In this document: positions 16,858 to 27,409 of the stretch, one piece after another | How positions within the stretch are numbered: the stretch's first letter is position 1 | Layout of the letters: each line of letters starts with the position of its first letter | Origin: Aeromonas sobria | GTDB taxonomy: Bacteria; Pseudomonadota; Gammaproteobacteria; Enterobacterales; Aeromonadaceae | Assembly: GCF_000820145.1 (NCBI RefSeq) | Contig: NZ_CDBW01000023.1 | Coordinates: forward strand, 1-64,000 | Length of the DNA stretch: 64,000 nt | Direction of reading: 5' to 3' | Notes under the pieces: model-generated | Seen by the model: the letters and a program-made list of their open reading frames with translations, nothing else | What the model was told of the DNA's origin: nothing | The model's database searches: none | Translations under genes and position numbers: made by a program

Positions 16858-18864
16858 TCACAGCACGAAGCTCTGCACCATGGCGCGCAGCTGTTCGGTG
16901 AGCTGGTGGATCTGGCGGGCGGCATCGCGGGCGGCGTTGGCCACTTGCAGTGCCTCATCGCTGCCATCGGAGATGCGCACCACGTTGCGTTCGATCTCGT
17001 TGACCACGGCCCCTTGCTGCTCGATGGCGCTGGCGATGATGGCGTTGGTATCAACCATCCGATCCACCTTCTCGGTGATGGCGCCGAAGGCCTGTTTCGC
17101 CTCCTGCGCCAGCCCGACCCCCTCCTGCGCTTCATGGCTGGCAGCCGACATGGCGGTGACCGAGGCACGGGCGCCGGATTGCAACTGCTCAATCATCTGC
17201 TGGATCTCGACGGTGGCCCCCTGGGTTCGGTTGGCCAGGGATCGCACCTCGTCGGCAACCACCGCAAAGCCACGGCCTTGTTCACCGGCCCGGGCCGCTT
17301 CGATGGCGGCGTTGAGGGCCAGCAGGTTGGTCTGTTCGGCGATGCCGCGGATCACGCTGATGACGCCGCCAATCTGGCTGCACTGCTGCTCCAGCTGACC
17401 TATGGTGTCGGCGGTGCGCAGCACCTCGCGGTTGATATGGTCGATGGCCTTGATGGTGCGCTCCACCACATCTTCACCCTGACCGACCACGTTCTGCGCC
17501 TCCTGCGTCATGCGGGCGGCTTGCAGGGCGTTACCCGCCATGTCCTGGGAGGTGGCTGCCAGCTCCTTGATGGCGGTGGCGACCTGATGGGTCTCCCCTT
17601 GCTGATCGGCAATCACCTCCTGCGAGCGGCAGGTGCGCGCTTCGATGTCGGTGGCGCTCTCCACCACGGTGACGCCATTCTCCCGCACCCGCAGCATCAG
17701 GGTGCGCAGGGTTTCCAGGGTTACGTTGTAATCCCGGCTGATGGCAGCCAGCTCGTCCTGACCGACGATCTCGATATGTTGGCTGAGATCCCGGGCGTTG
17801 ACCCGGGCGGCAATATCACGCACCCGCCCCACGGTTTCGCGCAGGGAGAGATAGGCGCCGATCATCAGGTAGAGGTAGAGCAGCAAGCTGGCAGTCAGCG
17901 GCGCGGTGACCCACCCGAAGTGGCGTTGGTTGGCCTCCAGCCGCTGGTGCAGATCTGCCTCCAGCCGTTGGCGCACATGGCCTGCCAGTGCAGTGATAGC
18001 ACCATCCATGTTATCCCCCAGTGCCTGTACCTCCTTGGTGGAGAGCTGCACCAGCTGATCCTTCATCATCTTGTTTTCCATGGTCTCGACCCCCTGACGC
18101 ACCAGTTGCATCAGGGCATCGGTCTGCTGGCCCAGCTCGGCGCGGTAGGCCGGTTCGATCTGATAGAGCAGGGTCAGGTCAGCTTCCAGTTCCTGCAGGG
18201 TAGCGTTGATAAGGTCGAGACGAAAACGCAGGCCGCTGTAGCCCTCTGCCTGAAACAGGCCGAAGTCGGCGATGGTGGCGGCGCGATCCCGCACCTGGGC
18301 CAGCAGGTCGCGCAGCTGTGGCAACCGCTCGCTGGTGAGGATCACCATGTAGTAGGTGCCGAGCGCCGGATCCTGAATAAGGCTGCTGGAGGCGGTGATG
18401 TGCTTGTAGAGGTGGCGCACTCCGGTCAGCAGCTTGTCGTGGCGCAGGTTGCTCTGCTCCACCTCCAGCTTGCCCGCTGCACTCTGCAGGGCGGCCCAGC
18501 CCTGCTGGAGCACCTCAAAGGAGGGGTTGTTCTGGCGAGTGTCGGCAAAGGCTTGCAAGCTCTGATCCACCGTTTGCGCGGCCGCCTTGACCTGATCGTC
18601 ACCGACCGGATCCACCTCATAGGCGTGGCGGGTCACCAGATTGCGATGGGCGAGCAGGGCCTGTTCGATGGCGGGAACAGGGGCGAGATTGACCACCCCC
18701 GCCAGCTCCCGGTTGGCCTGCTCGCTGTCATCCTGTAGCTGCCCCAGCAGATTGGCCATGCTGTAGGCCAGCGGCAGCAGCATCAGGCAGGACCAGAGCA
18801 GGAATTTGTATTTGAAGGAGAGCTGATTGCCCAGCCGGATGGCAGGGTTGAAAATCCATTTCAT
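16858..18864 (-). CDS. Methyl-accepting chemotaxis protein with large periplasmic domain
   Basis: A 668-residue chemoreceptor. The first membrane segment (about 20-41) is followed by a periplasmic region of about 260 residues, clearly larger than the 4HB type at 3437; a second membrane segment (about 300-325), HAMP, and the signalling coiled coil with the conserved tip ([20 protein letters not shown]) follow. The start is taken at ATG 18864 ([12 protein letters not shown]), because the frame upstream has no plausible N-terminus. The ligand is unknown. A DNA stretch of about 90 bases over the tip is nearly identical to that in the other receptor gene. Confidence 0.92.
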   Translation of the reverse strand: MKWIFNPAIRLGNQLSFKYKFLLWSCLMLLPLAYSMANLLGQLQDDSEQANRELAGVVNLAPVPAIEQALLAHRNLVTRHAYEVDPVGDDQVKAAAQTVDQSLQAFADTRQNNPSFEVLQQGWAALQSAAGKLEVEQSNLRHDKLLTGVRHLYKHITASSSLIQDPALGTYYMVILTSERLPQLRDLLAQVRDRAATIADFGLFQAEGYSGLRFRLDLINATLQELEADLTLLYQIEPAYRAELGQQTDALMQLVRQGVETMENKMMKDQLVQLSTKEVQALGDNMDGAITALAGHVRQRLEADLHQRLEANQRHFGWVTAPLTASLLLYLYLMIGAYLSLRETVGRVRDIAARVNARDLSQHIEIVGQDELAAISRDYNVTLETLRTLMLRVRENGVTVVESATDIEARTCRSQEVIADQQGETHQVATAIKELAATSQDMAGNALQAARMTQEAQNVVGQGEDVVERTIKAIDHINREVLRTADTIGQLEQQCSQIGGVISVIRGIAEQTNLLALNAAIEAARAGEQGRGFAVVADEVRSLANRTQGATVEIQQMIEQLQSGARASVTAMSAASHEAQEGVGLAQEAKQAFGAITEKVDRMVDTNAIIASAIEQQGAVVNEIERNVVRISDGSDEALQVANAARDAARQIHQLTEQLRAMVQSFVL

Positions 18865-19026
18865 GTTAAGCCTCGATACCTGAGCGCGGGCGTGATGGGT
18901 GCTGCCTGAATAGTACTCTGAGCGGTTCCCCCTTGGGTGAGGCTCGATTGCAAGTTGTGATCCCCTTGGCTTTTTGTCTCTGTGGGGGAAAGCAGAACGA
19001 GCCATCTGTTCCGCTATTGATAGCAA

Positions 19027-19057
19027 TAAAAAAACGGGCCACCCGAAGGTGACCCGT
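19027..19057 (-). terminator. Terminator of the amino-acid permease gene
   Basis: On the minus strand ACGGGTCACC and GGTGGCCCGT close a UUCG tetraloop (19034-19057) with a run of seven Ts (19027-19033), about 30 bases after the permease stop. Confidence 0.9.
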
Positions 19058-19088
19058 GGTCGATGAGGGGATATCCGCTTGCAACCGA

Positions 19089-20384
19089 TCAGTTGAACGC
19101 CAGGAAGGGCGAGACGCAGAGCAGCAGGCCGGTGACGATGATGATGTAGAGGGAGGTGCCCTTGTACTTGTGCAGCGCCGGTACCTGATAGACCAGATAG
19201 GCCGGGATGAGACAACCCACCATGCCGAAGATGGGGCTGCAGATGGAGGTGAAGCTCAGCACCGGTGCGTTGAGCACGATGGCACCCCAGGAGAGCATGA
19301 CGGTAAAGACCATGATGCCTTTGCCCACCAGATCCCGGTTGATGCGGTTTTCCGGCATTACGCGGCGCAGCAGGTTCATCGCCAGTCCCTGACAGGCTTC
19401 ACGGAAACCGAGGTAAACGCCGAAGTAGGCGGTCATCACCGCGAAGATGTTGAGGGTCAGGCTGAGCAGCTTGAGGGTCTGGCCGGGCATCCCCTGGGCT
19501 ACCATGGCCAGCGCGGAGATGTTCTCTTCAGAGGCTTTGACCGCCTGATCGTGGCCCATGGCCAGGGTGAAGGAGACCGCATAGAAGAACACCACCACAA
19601 ACAGGATGCCGAAGGCGATGTTCATGGCGCGCATCGCCTTGAAGCGGGCCACTTCCAGTGACTTCTCCCGCGAACGGTAAGAGATCACCATGGGGCTCAG
19701 GCTCTGGATAAAGAGGATGGAGGTGAGGGTGAAGGGCAGCATGATGATGGCATCCTTCATCCAGTCACCGGCAGCGGGCATGGCGGTGATGTTGGCCGCA
19801 TCCCACTTGTCCACCATCATCAGGCCGAGCACCGCTACCACGCTGATCTTGGTCAGCACCATAAAGGTGGAGATCTTGAACAGCAGGTTCTCGCCACGTG
19901 AGGCCAGCGCCACCAGACCGCAGATCAGCACCAGACCATAGAAGGGATTGTCCGAGATCAGACCGTCGGTGACGCCGAAGCTTTGCAAGAAGGAGGCGCT
20001 GTCATTGGTGATGGCAGTGGAGTAGACAAAGACCCAGATCACCAGCATCACGAAGTAGAGGGCACCGAGCAGCATACCCCAGTTTTTACCGAGGTAGCCG
20101 GTGATGACGCTGGGGTAATCCTTGCACTCTGGCGAGGTGGCCAGGGTGTTGATAAAGAGGCGCTGGAACATATACATGGCTGGGTAGCCGATCACCGCAG
20201 AGAGCAGAAAGACCCACAACCCCATCAGACCTACCTGTACCGGCAAGAAGACGATCCCCGCGCCGATGGCCATGCCGATGCTCATGATGATCCAGCCCCA
20301 GTCGGTGCTGTCGAAGCGAACCGCTTCTTTCCATTCCAGCGTGCCCATCGCGGGGCTGGCGAGTGTAGTGCTATGCGCGTCCAT
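19089..20384 (-). CDS. HAAAP-family serine/cysteine permease (CyuP/SdaC-like)
   Basis: A 431-residue inner-membrane transporter with about eleven hydrophobic segments. The N-terminal block ([21 protein letters not shown]) and the [13 protein letters not shown] segment are typical of the HAAAP family that includes SdaC, CyuP (YhaO) and TdcC. It is divergent from ridA-cyuA; in E. coli cyuP and cyuA form one operon, so a cysteine or serine importer is the likely role. SdaC is the main alternative; no serine deaminase gene is near. AAGG lies 5 bases before the ATG. Confidence 0.88.
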   Translation of the reverse strand: MDAHSTTLASPAMGTLEWKEAVRFDSTDWGWIIMSIGMAIGAGIVFLPVQVGLMGLWVFLLSAVIGYPAMYMFQRLFINTLATSPECKDYPSVITGYLGKNWGMLLGALYFVMLVIWVFVYSTAITNDSASFLQSFGVTDGLISDNPFYGLVLICGLVALASRGENLLFKISTFMVLTKISVVAVLGLMMVDKWDAANITAMPAAGDWMKDAIIMLPFTLTSILFIQSLSPMVISYRSREKSLEVARFKAMRAMNIAFGILFVVVFFYAVSFTLAMGHDQAVKASEENISALAMVAQGMPGQTLKLLSLTLNIFAVMTAYFGVYLGFREACQGLAMNLLRRVMPENRINRDLVGKGIMVFTVMLSWGAIVLNAPVLSFTSICSPIFGMVGCLIPAYLVYQVPALHKYKGTSLYIIIVTGLLLCVSPFLAFN

Positions 20385-20424
20385 TAAAACCTTCTTTTTT
20401 GTAGGGGTGTGGGAAAACTGCGCA

Positions 20425-20454
20425 AATATAGTTGAATAAAACTGTCATAAACAA
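20425..20454 (-). promoter_or_regulatory. Candidate promoter of the permease gene
   Basis: On the minus strand TTGTTT (20449-20454), an 18-base spacer and TATATT (20425-20430) lie about 45-70 bases before the permease start. The whole 250-base divergent gap is very AT-rich and presumably holds the regulator's sites. Confidence 0.45.
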
Positions 20455-20635
20455 TGCCCATAAGAGTACTTTTGTTCAAATCAGGATGGCGATCACGGTT
20501 TATATTGAGGCCAAAAGGTGCCTTTAAACGCCATTTTTGTATCTTTTTGTTGAATGAATAAAATAAAAAGCAAATAATGTTGAAGTAAATTAGATTCATA
20601 ACTGCAAAAAAAATTGCATGCATTGGAGTGGTAAA

Positions 20636-21019
20636 ATGAAAAGCATCATCACAGCAGCAGCGGCTCCTGACGCTATCGGCCCTTACAGCCACGGCACCGC
20701 CTATGGCGATCTCATCTTTACCTCCGGCCAACTGCCGGTCTGCAAACAGCAAGGTGGGGTGGTGGAAGGGGGCATTGCCGCCCAGACTCGCCAGTCGTTG
20801 GAAAACCTGAAATCCGTGCTGGAAGCCGCAGGCGGCTCGCTGGATACCGTGCTCAAAACCACCTGCTACCTCGCCGAGATCAGCGATTTTGCCGCGTTCA
20901 ACGAGGTGTATAAAGCCTATTTCCAGAACGATTGTCCGGCGCGCAGCTGCTTCGCAGTGAAGGATCTGCCGATGGGCGTCAAGGTTGAAGTGGAAGCGAT
21001 CGCTCATATCGCTCGTTAA
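20636..21019 (+). CDS. ridA: RidA-family enamine/imine deaminase
   Basis: RidA hydrolyses reactive 2-aminoacrylate and related imines to keto acids and ammonia. The 127-residue protein has the family layout: [13 protein letters not shown] at the N-terminus, the TSGQLPV strand, and the [13 protein letters not shown] segment with the substrate-binding arginine. GGAG lies 7 bases before ATG 20636. It is the first gene of a ridA-cyuA-regulator operon. The next enzyme, cysteine desulfidase, produces 2-aminoacrylate, so RidA would clear its toxic product. Nothing else in the window needs RidA. Confidence 0.93.
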   Translation: MKSIITAAAAPDAIGPYSHGTAYGDLIFTSGQLPVCKQQGGVVEGGIAAQTRQSLENLKSVLEAAGGSLDTVLKTTCYLAEISDFAAFNEVYKAYFQNDCPARSCFAVKDLPMGVKVEVEAIAHIAR

Positions 21020-21041
21020 TGCTGAAAAAAAGGTTCCCGAG

Positions 21042-22331
21042 ATGAAACAAGCGTGGCAGCAGTATCTGCAAATTATTCAACAGGTTGTCAAACCTGCGCT
21101 GGGTTGTACCGAGCCAATCGCCGCTGCCTATGCTGCGGCTGTCGCCGCCCGGCAGTTGGGGTGTGAACCCCGCCGCCTCGAAGTCGTGGTGTCAGATAAT
21201 CTCTACAAGAACTCGATGGGTGTCTATGTGCCGGGTACCGGCAAGATCGGTCTGGCCATCGCGGCCGCGGCCGGTGCCATCGGTGGTAACGCCGATGCCG
21301 GACTGGAGGTACTGGCTGCCATTGGGCCCGAGCAGGTGGACCGTGCCCAACTGTTGATCGATGCCGGCCACGTGCAGGTGAGCCGCACCGCCGCCCCCGA
21401 GTTTATTTTCTGCCGGGTGACCGTGTTTGGTGTGGATGAGCAAGGGGAAGAGCACAGCGCCGACGTGACCCTGTGCGGTGGTCATACCCGTATCGTTGAG
21501 CAGCGCCGCAATGGTGAAATAACCTTCGCCGCTGATCAGAGCCAGGGTGGTGCCACCGGTGCCATCTGTGACGGGGTCGATATCAGCATCGCCGCCATCT
21601 ATGAGTTCGCCACCCAGGTGGAGTTCGAGCAGATCAAGTTCATTCTCCAGGCCTCTGTGCTCAACGGCAAGCTCTCCGCCGAGGGGATGAACAATCCCTA
21701 CGGTCTGCAGATTGGCCGTACCATGCAGCAGAATATTCAGGCTGGCCTTATTGGTGAGGATGTGATGAACCGCATCGTGATGATGACGGCCGCCGCCTCC
21801 GATGCCCGCATGGGGGGCGCTACCCTGCCTGCCATGAGCAACTTCGGCAGCGGCAACCAGGGCATTGCGGCCACCATCCCGGTGATGGTGATTGCCGAGC
21901 GTTACGGTGCCAGCGAAGAGCAATTGGCTCGCGCGCTCATCATGAGCCATCTGGGCGCCATCTATATCAAGTCCCACTATCCGCCGCTGTCGGCCTTTTG
22001 TGGCAATACCGTGACCAGCGCGGCGGCCTCCATGGCCATGGTCTATCTGGCGGGCGGCAGCTTCGAGCAATCCAGCTTCGCCATCCAGAACGTGTTGAGC
22101 GACAGTGCCGGCATGGTGTGCGACGGGGCGAAAGCCTCCTGTGCCATGAAGGTGAGTACCTCCTCCGGTGCGGCGGTGCGCGGCTTCCTGATGGCCCTCA
22201 ACAGCCACTCGGTATCGGGGCAGGGGATCGTCTCCGACAACGTGGATCAAACCATCCGCAACGTCGGCCAGATGGTCAAGGACGGCATGTCTGCCACAGA
22301 TACCACCATTATTGATATCATGTCCGCCTGA
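21042..22331 (+). CDS. cyuA: L-cysteine desulfidase (CyuA/YhaM, UPF0597 family)
   Basis: CyuA is an iron-sulfur enzyme that breaks L-cysteine into sulfide, ammonia and pyruvate via 2-aminoacrylate. The 429-residue protein is close to E. coli YhaM in length and carries the family blocks [10 protein letters not shown] (C22), [28 protein letters not shown] and [13 protein letters not shown], whose cysteines are expected [4Fe-4S] ligands. ATG 21042 lies 22 bases after the ridA stop, with AAGG upstream. The pairing with RidA, a nearby HAAAP permease and a regulator gives a complete cysteine-use locus. Confidence 0.92.
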   Translation: MKQAWQQYLQIIQQVVKPALGCTEPIAAAYAAAVAARQLGCEPRRLEVVVSDNLYKNSMGVYVPGTGKIGLAIAAAAGAIGGNADAGLEVLAAIGPEQVDRAQLLIDAGHVQVSRTAAPEFIFCRVTVFGVDEQGEEHSADVTLCGGHTRIVEQRRNGEITFAADQSQGGATGAICDGVDISIAAIYEFATQVEFEQIKFILQASVLNGKLSAEGMNNPYGLQIGRTMQQNIQAGLIGEDVMNRIVMMTAAASDARMGGATLPAMSNFGSGNQGIAATIPVMVIAERYGASEEQLARALIMSHLGAIYIKSHYPPLSAFCGNTVTSAAASMAMVYLAGGSFEQSSFAIQNVLSDSAGMVCDGAKASCAMKVSTSSGAAVRGFLMALNSHSVSGQGIVSDNVDQTIRNVGQMVKDGMSATDTTIIDIMSA

Positions 22332-22395
22332 TGTCCCTGTCGGCTGCTGCATGGCCTTATCCCACGTGCAGTAGCCCTTGCAAGAAGGTCCCATT

Positions 22396-23049
22396 GTGAA
22401 GCTGCAAGAGTTGAGTCCGAGCGATTTTGAGATCCTCAAGTCGATGGAGAACATAGTGGACGGCATCGCCGCCATGTATGGCCAGCACACCGAGGTGCTG
22501 CTCCACAGTCTGGATGGGCGCAATCCCTCGATCATCAAGATTGCCAATGGTCATATCACTGGCCGCAGTGTCGGCGCCCCCATCACCAATTTGGCGATGA
22601 TGAAGCTCAAGAGCGGGCAGGATATTTCTAGCCCCTACATGACCAAGTGTGCCACCGGCAAGACGCTGCGATCCCTGACCACCGTCATTCGCAATAGTGA
22701 GCATCAGGCAATCGGGCTGCTCTGCATCAATAGCGACATGGATGCCCCGTTGCAATCCGTGCTGCGGACCATGATGCCGGAGTGCATGCATCCCCACGAG
22801 AGCCATGCCACACCTGAGGTGTTCGCCCGTAACATCGACGAAGCGCTCAACAGCACCATCGACACCGTCAGTGCCGAGGTGCGTGGCAACGAGGCGGTGC
22901 CGCCGTCCCAGAAGACCCGGATCATCGTCAACCAGCTGCACGACATGGGGATCTTCGAACTCAAAGACAGCGCCCAGATCGCCGCGCGCCAGCTCGGCAT
23001 CTCGGTTCACTCCATCTACCGCTATCTGCGGGAGATCAAGAAGGGCTGA
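22396..23049 (+). CDS. YheO/DauR-family PAS-HTH transcriptional regulator
   Basis: A 217-residue regulator: an N-terminal PAS-like YheO domain (about 1-130, with LLHSLDGRNPSIIKIANGH and AIGLLCINSDMD) and a C-terminal helix-turn-helix (about 176-215, with AARQLGISVHSIYRYLREIKKG). GTG 22396 is chosen because AAGAAGG lies 7 bases upstream. It is the last gene of the ridA-cyuA operon, 64 bases after cyuA, and is followed by a terminator. It probably controls this locus and the divergent permease. E. coli uses an unrelated Lrp-type protein for cyuPA. Confidence 0.88.
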   Translation: MKLQELSPSDFEILKSMENIVDGIAAMYGQHTEVLLHSLDGRNPSIIKIANGHITGRSVGAPITNLAMMKLKSGQDISSPYMTKCATGKTLRSLTTVIRNSEHQAIGLLCINSDMDAPLQSVLRTMMPECMHPHESHATPEVFARNIDEALNSTIDTVSAEVRGNEAVPPSQKTRIIVNQLHDMGIFELKDSAQIAARQLGISVHSIYRYLREIKKG

Positions 23050-23078
23050 GCCGGTTCAATCTGGCCAAATTGACAGCA

Positions 23079-23104
23079 AACGGGTCAGCAGTGACCCGTT
23101 TTTT
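23079..23104 (+). terminator. Terminator of the ridA-cyuA-regulator operon
   Basis: AACGGGTCA and TGACCCGTT form a 9-bp stem around GCAG, followed by six Ts, 29 bases after the regulator stop. Confidence 0.9.
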
Positions 23105-23203
23105 ACGCCTGCTTCAACAGACCTGTTTGCGTCATCCCCCGGGCTCATCTGCTATCATCGTCCCCCTTCATATTTCTATCTATCTGAACGTGCTGGAGAA
23201 ACC

Positions 23204-23791
23204 ATGTCTCGACTCATCTATCTGCTGCGCCACGGCCAGACCCGATTCAATGCCGAGCAGCGTCTGCAGGGGCGTTGCAACTCCGATCTGACCGACAAGG
23301 GGGAGGCGCAAGCCATCGCCATGGGGCGGCGGCTCGCCGACGAGCTGGCGGATCCCGCCCGCTGGACCGTCTATGCCAGCCCGCTCGGGCGAGCCCGTCA
23401 AACTGCGTTGCTGGTGTGCGAGCAACTGGGGCTGGCGGCAGATCGCATCGTCTGGGACGATCGGTTGATGGAGCTCGGCATGGGGGAGTGGGAGAGCTGC
23501 CAGATCCCGGCGCTGCGGCTTGCCCACCCCGAACTCGATACCGGCAAGGGGGATTGGTATCTGCAGGCACTGGGGGCAGAGAGTTTCGAGAGCATCCAGC
23601 GCCGTGCACACCAGTGGTTGCAGGACCCCGCGATTGCTGAACGTGCCATAGTCATCTCCCACGGCCTGCTCGGCGCCATGCTGCGTGGCGTCTATGCCGA
23701 TCTCGACTATGAGGCGACCTGGTCACAGGAGTTGCCGCAAGATGCCTTCTATAAGCTGCAGGATGGCCATATCACCCGCATTGCCTGCTAG
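23204..23791 (+). CDS. Histidine phosphatase family protein (phosphoglycerate-mutase-like)
   Basis: A 195-residue cytoplasmic protein of the RHG superfamily: LLRHGQTRFN at 7-16 holds the phosphorylated histidine, YASPLGRARQTA the second arginine, MELGMGEWE the acidic residue, and VISHGLLGAMLRG the second catalytic histidine. The length suits small-molecule phosphatases such as CobC or GpmB-type proteins, but no cobalamin gene is near and the substrate cannot be named. GGAG lies 7 bases before ATG 23204. It is monocistronic with its own hairpin. Confidence 0.9.
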   Translation: MSRLIYLLRHGQTRFNAEQRLQGRCNSDLTDKGEAQAIAMGRRLADELADPARWTVYASPLGRARQTALLVCEQLGLAADRIVWDDRLMELGMGEWESCQIPALRLAHPELDTGKGDWYLQALGAESFESIQRRAHQWLQDPAIAERAIVISHGLLGAMLRGVYADLDYEATWSQELPQDAFYKLQDGHITRIAC

Positions 23792-23825
23792 TTGCCGTGA
23801 GGTAGGCACCATGGTATGGACTATG

Positions 23826-23851
23826 ATGGCCACCTTCGGATGGCCATTTTT
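23826..23851 (+). terminator. Terminator of the histidine phosphatase gene
   Basis: ATGGCCA (23826-23832) pairs with TGGCCAT (23841-23847), followed by TTTTT. Confidence 0.75.
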
Positions 23852-23941
23852 GCCGCAGTTCAACACATCAGAGCACCATAGCGGGCCACAATGAGGTATC
23901 TTATGCCCCGATTTCATCCATTTAACGGATCCGAGACCCCT

Positions 23942-25135
23942 ATGATTATCAAACCCAAGGTTCGCGGCTTTATCTGCACCACCACTCACCCGGTCGGTTG
24001 TGAAGCCAATGTTCGTCGCCAGATTGCTTACACCCAGGCCAAGGGCACCATCGAGAATGGTCCCAAGAAGGTACTGGTGATCGGCGCCTCCACCGGTTAT
24101 GGTCTGGCCTCCCGGATTGCCACTGCCTTCGGTAGCGGCGCCGCCACCATTGGCGTCTTCTTCGAAAAGCCGAGCTCCGAGACCAAGACGGGCTCCGCCG
24201 GCTGGTACAACTCCGCCGCCTTCGACAAGGCCGCCAAAGAGGCCGGTCTCTACGCCAAGAGCGTCAACGGCGATGCCTTCTCCCACGAGTGCCGCGCCAA
24301 GGTGATCGAGCTCATCAAGCAGGATCTGGGTCAAATCGATCTGGTGGTCTACTCCCTGGCCTCTCCGGTGCGCAAGATGCCGGATACCGGCGAAGTGGTG
24401 CGCTCTGCCCTCAAACCCATCGGCGAGGTCTACACCTCCACCGCCATCGACACCAACAAGGATCAGATCATCACCGCCACCGTCGAGCCGGCGAACGAAG
24501 AAGAGATCCAGAGCACCATCACCGTGATGGGCGGTCAGGACTGGGAGCTGTGGATGGGAGCCCTGCGTGATGCGGGCGTGCTGGCCGACGGCGCCAAGTC
24601 CGTGGCTTACTCCTACATAGGTACCGATCTGACCTGGCCCATCTACTGGCATGGCACCCTGGGCCGCGCCAAGGAAGATCTGGACCGCGCCGCCACCGCC
24701 ATTCGTGGCGATCTGGCAGCCAAGGGCGGCACCGCCCACGTGGCCGTGCTGAAATCCGTGGTGACCCAAGCCTCCTCTGCCATTCCGGTGATGCCGCTCT
24801 ATATCTCCATGGCCTTCAAGATCATGAAGGAGAAGGGCATTCACGAGGGCTGCATGGAGCAGGTGGACCGCATGATGCGCACCCGTCTCTACGCTTCCGA
24901 TATGGCGCTGGACGATCAGGCCCGCATCCGCATGGATGATTGGGAGCTGCGCGAAGATGTGCAGCAGACCTGCCGCGACCTGTGGCCCTCCATCACCAGC
25001 GAGAATCTCTCCGATCTGACCGACTACACCGGCTACAAGCAGACCTTCCTCGGCCTGTTCGGTTTCGGGCTGGATGAGGTTGATTACGATGCGGATGTGA
25101 ATCCGGACGTGAAATTCGACGTGGTCGAGCTCTGA
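23942..25135 (+). CDS. fabV: Trans-2-enoyl-ACP/CoA reductase FabV
   Basis: FabV is the NADH-dependent enoyl reductase that completes each round of fatty-acid elongation; it replaces FabI in Vibrio, Pseudomonas and Aeromonas and is insensitive to triclosan. The 397-residue protein shows the Rossmann motif [11 protein letters not shown], and the characteristic Y-x8-K active site at Y235 and K244, the same numbers as in the Vibrio cholerae enzyme. ATG 23942 ([12 protein letters not shown]) is the family start; the frame extends 17 codons further without support. A strong terminator follows. Confidence 0.97.
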   Translation: MIIKPKVRGFICTTTHPVGCEANVRRQIAYTQAKGTIENGPKKVLVIGASTGYGLASRIATAFGSGAATIGVFFEKPSSETKTGSAGWYNSAAFDKAAKEAGLYAKSVNGDAFSHECRAKVIELIKQDLGQIDLVVYSLASPVRKMPDTGEVVRSALKPIGEVYTSTAIDTNKDQIITATVEPANEEEIQSTITVMGGQDWELWMGALRDAGVLADGAKSVAYSYIGTDLTWPIYWHGTLGRAKEDLDRAATAIRGDLAAKGGTAHVAVLKSVVTQASSAIPVMPLYISMAFKIMKEKGIHEGCMEQVDRMMRTRLYASDMALDDQARIRMDDWELREDVQQTCRDLWPSITSENLSDLTDYTGYKQTFLGLFGFGLDEVDYDADVNPDVKFDVVEL

Positions 25136-25156
25136 TCCTGACGCAAGCGAAAACAG

Positions 25157-25191
25157 AGCCCCCTCTTTGGAAAAAGAGGGGGCTTTTTTTT
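25157..25191 (+). terminator. fabV terminator
   Basis: A 12-bp stem (AGCCCCCTCTTT with AAAGAGGGGGCT) is followed by eight Ts, 21 bases past the fabV stop. Confidence 0.92.
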
Positions 25192-25290
25192 ATCAACGCA
25201 ATGGGGTTGCGGTTACGTGGTTTCCTCGCACTATGGTCGTGAGGGGGAGAGTGCCGCACCGGTTGCTAGCATCATGGCGCGTAAAAAGAC

Positions 25291-25315
25291 AAAAAGGCTC
25301 CTAAGGAGCCTTTTT
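25291..25315. terminator. Bidirectional terminator downstream of alaA
   Basis: AAAAAGGCTCC-TAAGG-type 10-bp stem with A- and T-runs on either side, 18 bases beyond the alaA stop on the minus strand. It also backs up the fabV terminator. Confidence 0.85.
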
Positions 25316-25332
25316 GTTGCGATGCGTTGTGC

Positions 25333-26547
25333 TTACTGCTTGTAGCCCTTGAGGAAGCGGGCGAGGCGGCCGATGGCCTCTTCCAGCTCCTCTTCGCGGG
25401 GCAGGAATACCAGCCGGAAGTGATCCGGCGCCGGCCAGTTGAAGCCAGTGCCCTGCACCAGCAGGAGCTTCTCCTGTTGTAGCAGGTCGAACACCATCTT
25501 CTGGTCGTCGCGGATGTCATACACCTTGGGGTCGAGACGCGGGAACATGTAGAGCGCCCCCTTGGGTTTGACGCAGGAGACACCCGGAATGTCGTTGAGC
25601 AGCTCCCATGCCTTGTCCCGCTGCTTGCGCAGGCGACCACCCGGCAGGATCAGCTCGTTGATGCTCTGGTAGCCGCCGAGCGCAGTCTGGATAGCGTGCT
25701 GCATTGGCACGTTGGCACACAGTCGCATGGAGGCCAGCATCTCCAGCCCCTCGATGTACCCTTTGGCACGGCCCTTGGGGCCAGTGATGACCATCCAGCC
25801 CTGGCGGAAGCCGCAGGCGCGGTAGGCCTTGGAAAGGCCGTTGAAGGTCACCACCATCACGTCATCGCACAGGGTGCAGACGCTGGTGTGGGAGATGTCG
25901 TCGTAGAGGATCTTGTCGTAGATCTCGTCGGCGAAAATGATGAGGTTGTGCTGGCGGGCGATCTCGATCACTTCCAGCAGGAACTCGCTGCCGTAGACGG
26001 CGCCGGTCGGGTTGTTGGGGTTGATCAGCACCAGGCCGCGGGTGCGCGGGGTGATGCGGGCGCGGATGTCGTCGAGATCCGGATACCAGTCAGCCCCTTC
26101 GTCACAGCGATAGTGCACCGCATGGCCACCGGAGAGGGTGACGGCAGCAGTCCAGAGCGGGTAGTCGGGAGAGGGTACCAGCATCTCGTCGCCGTTGTTG
26201 AGCAGCGCCTGCATCGCCATCACGATCAGTTCGCTGGCGCCATTGCCGATATAGATGTCGTCGATATCGACCTTGCGCATCCCTTTTTGCTGGTAGTACT
26301 GCATCACCGCTTTGCGGGCAGAAAACAGCCCCTTGGAGTCGCAGTAGCCCTGGCTCAGCGGCATGTTGAGGATCACATCCTTGATGATCTCTTCCGGGGC
26401 ATCAAAACCAAACGGGGCCGGGTTGCCGATGTTGAGCTTGAGAATGCGGTGGCCTTCGTCTTCGAGACGGCGGGCTTCTTTATGCACCGGGCCGCGGATG
26501 TCGTAGCAGACATCGTCGAGCTTGTGCGACTTGTCGATAGTGAACAT
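25333..26547 (-). CDS. alaA: Glutamate-pyruvate aminotransferase AlaA
   Basis: AlaA transfers the amino group of glutamate to pyruvate to make alanine. The 404-residue protein is a fold-I PLP aminotransferase: GNGASELIVMAMQALLNNGDE, the PSPDYPLW segment, NPNNPTGAVY, the FADEIYDKI Asp/Tyr region, and the PLP lysine in GLSKAYRACGFR. It matches E. coli YfbQ along its whole length. It is monocistronic, closed by a bidirectional terminator, with nearly 400 bases of non-coding DNA upstream. Confidence 0.95.
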   Translation of the reverse strand: MFTIDKSHKLDDVCYDIRGPVHKEARRLEDEGHRILKLNIGNPAPFGFDAPEEIIKDVILNMPLSQGYCDSKGLFSARKAVMQYYQQKGMRKVDIDDIYIGNGASELIVMAMQALLNNGDEMLVPSPDYPLWTAAVTLSGGHAVHYRCDEGADWYPDLDDIRARITPRTRGLVLINPNNPTGAVYGSEFLLEVIEIARQHNLIIFADEIYDKILYDDISHTSVCTLCDDVMVVTFNGLSKAYRACGFRQGWMVITGPKGRAKGYIEGLEMLASMRLCANVPMQHAIQTALGGYQSINELILPGGRLRKQRDKAWELLNDIPGVSCVKPKGALYMFPRLDPKVYDIRDDQKMVFDLLQQEKLLLVQGTGFNWPAPDHFRLVFLPREEELEEAIGRLARFLKGYKQ

Positions 26548-26940
26548 GGTGACTGTGATTCCTTCCCCATGGGGACGCGTTGGCGAAAAAGGCGATTTTT
26601 AGTATCAAATTTCTTTTCCCCTATTCTTCACAGAATTGAATGCTAGAACAATCCTCTTTTTAGAAGAATTCCCTGATTTTTAGCCCTGAAACAGGGTTGC
26701 CAGAACGTTAAATTCAGCACGATCGTTTGTGTGACTAGAGGTTACCAGTGAAAGATGGTGGGCTGATTAACAAAGATACCCGACTGTGTTGAAATATTGG
26801 TATCCGCTGGCACGATAAGCTTGTTTACAAAAATGTCTTATCCCCTTTGTTCTTTGAGGCAAGCTGGTACCGGCTGATTGGGTTAGCCATACTCGGCGAG
26901 CCATGTCATCGCATCGACCCACCCATATTGAGGCATTCCC
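26548..26940. other. alaA/DUF1653 divergent intergenic region
   Basis: About 390 mostly AT-rich bases. On the minus strand TTGTTC, 17 bases and AAGAAT form a weak promoter candidate for alaA near 26630-26660. A short self-complementary stretch around AATCCTC-TTTTTAG-AAGAATTCC is seen, but no gene or clear operator. Confidence 0.3.
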
Positions 26941-27162
26941 ATGCATGCACCCGTTCCTGGCCGTTATCGCCACTTCAAGGGGGGTTACTATCAAGTGCTC
27001 ACCCTCGCCCTGCATACCGAAACCCAGGAGCAGCTGGTGATCTATCAATCCGAGCAGGATGGTCAGGTCTATGCTCGCCCTGTCGCTATGTTCATGGAGT
27101 GGATCGAGCATCAAGGGCAGGTTGTCAGCCGCTTCACGCCCGCAGGGCATATGGCACGTTAG
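26941..27162 (+). CDS. DUF1653 family protein
   Basis: A 73-residue soluble protein with the whole DUF1653 signature: PGRYRHFKGGYYQVL at the N-terminus, LVIYQSEQDGQVYARP in the middle and MFMEWIEHQGQVVSRF at the end. The family is widespread and has no assigned function; members are single small beta-rich domains. GAGG lies 7 bases before the ATG. It stands alone between alaA and aqpZ without a clear terminator. Confidence 0.85.
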   Translation: MHAPVPGRYRHFKGGYYQVLTLALHTETQEQLVIYQSEQDGQVYARPVAMFMEWIEHQGQVVSRFTPAGHMAR

Positions 27163-27280
27163 CTGAGCGATATACGCGCGCCCCTGACGTGCGGCGTCAA
27201 TTTTTGTCGCACCATGTGTGCAGTGACAGCACCATATGCCACCCCTCCATAGTGATAAAAATCTCATTTAATCAATTGTT

Positions 27281-27296
27281 TGTGATGGACGTCACA
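27281..27296 (+). promoter_or_regulatory. CRP-binding site upstream of aqpZ
   Basis: TGTGA-TGGACG-TCACA matches the CRP core exactly and is flanked by TTGTT and AAAAAG. A possible -10 (CATAAT, 27343-27348) lies about 60 bases downstream, so the site would be centred near -65, compatible with activation from upstream. aqpZ starts at 27410. Confidence 0.65.
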
Positions 27297-27409
27297 AAAA
27301 GTGACCCGCGTCTGTAAGGTTCGTATTCTCGAGTGACACTCCCATAATGCTGCGCTTATTGAATCTGAGGCTTTTTTTGAGTCTTTTTTGCTGTTATCTC
27401 ATTGGGAGA

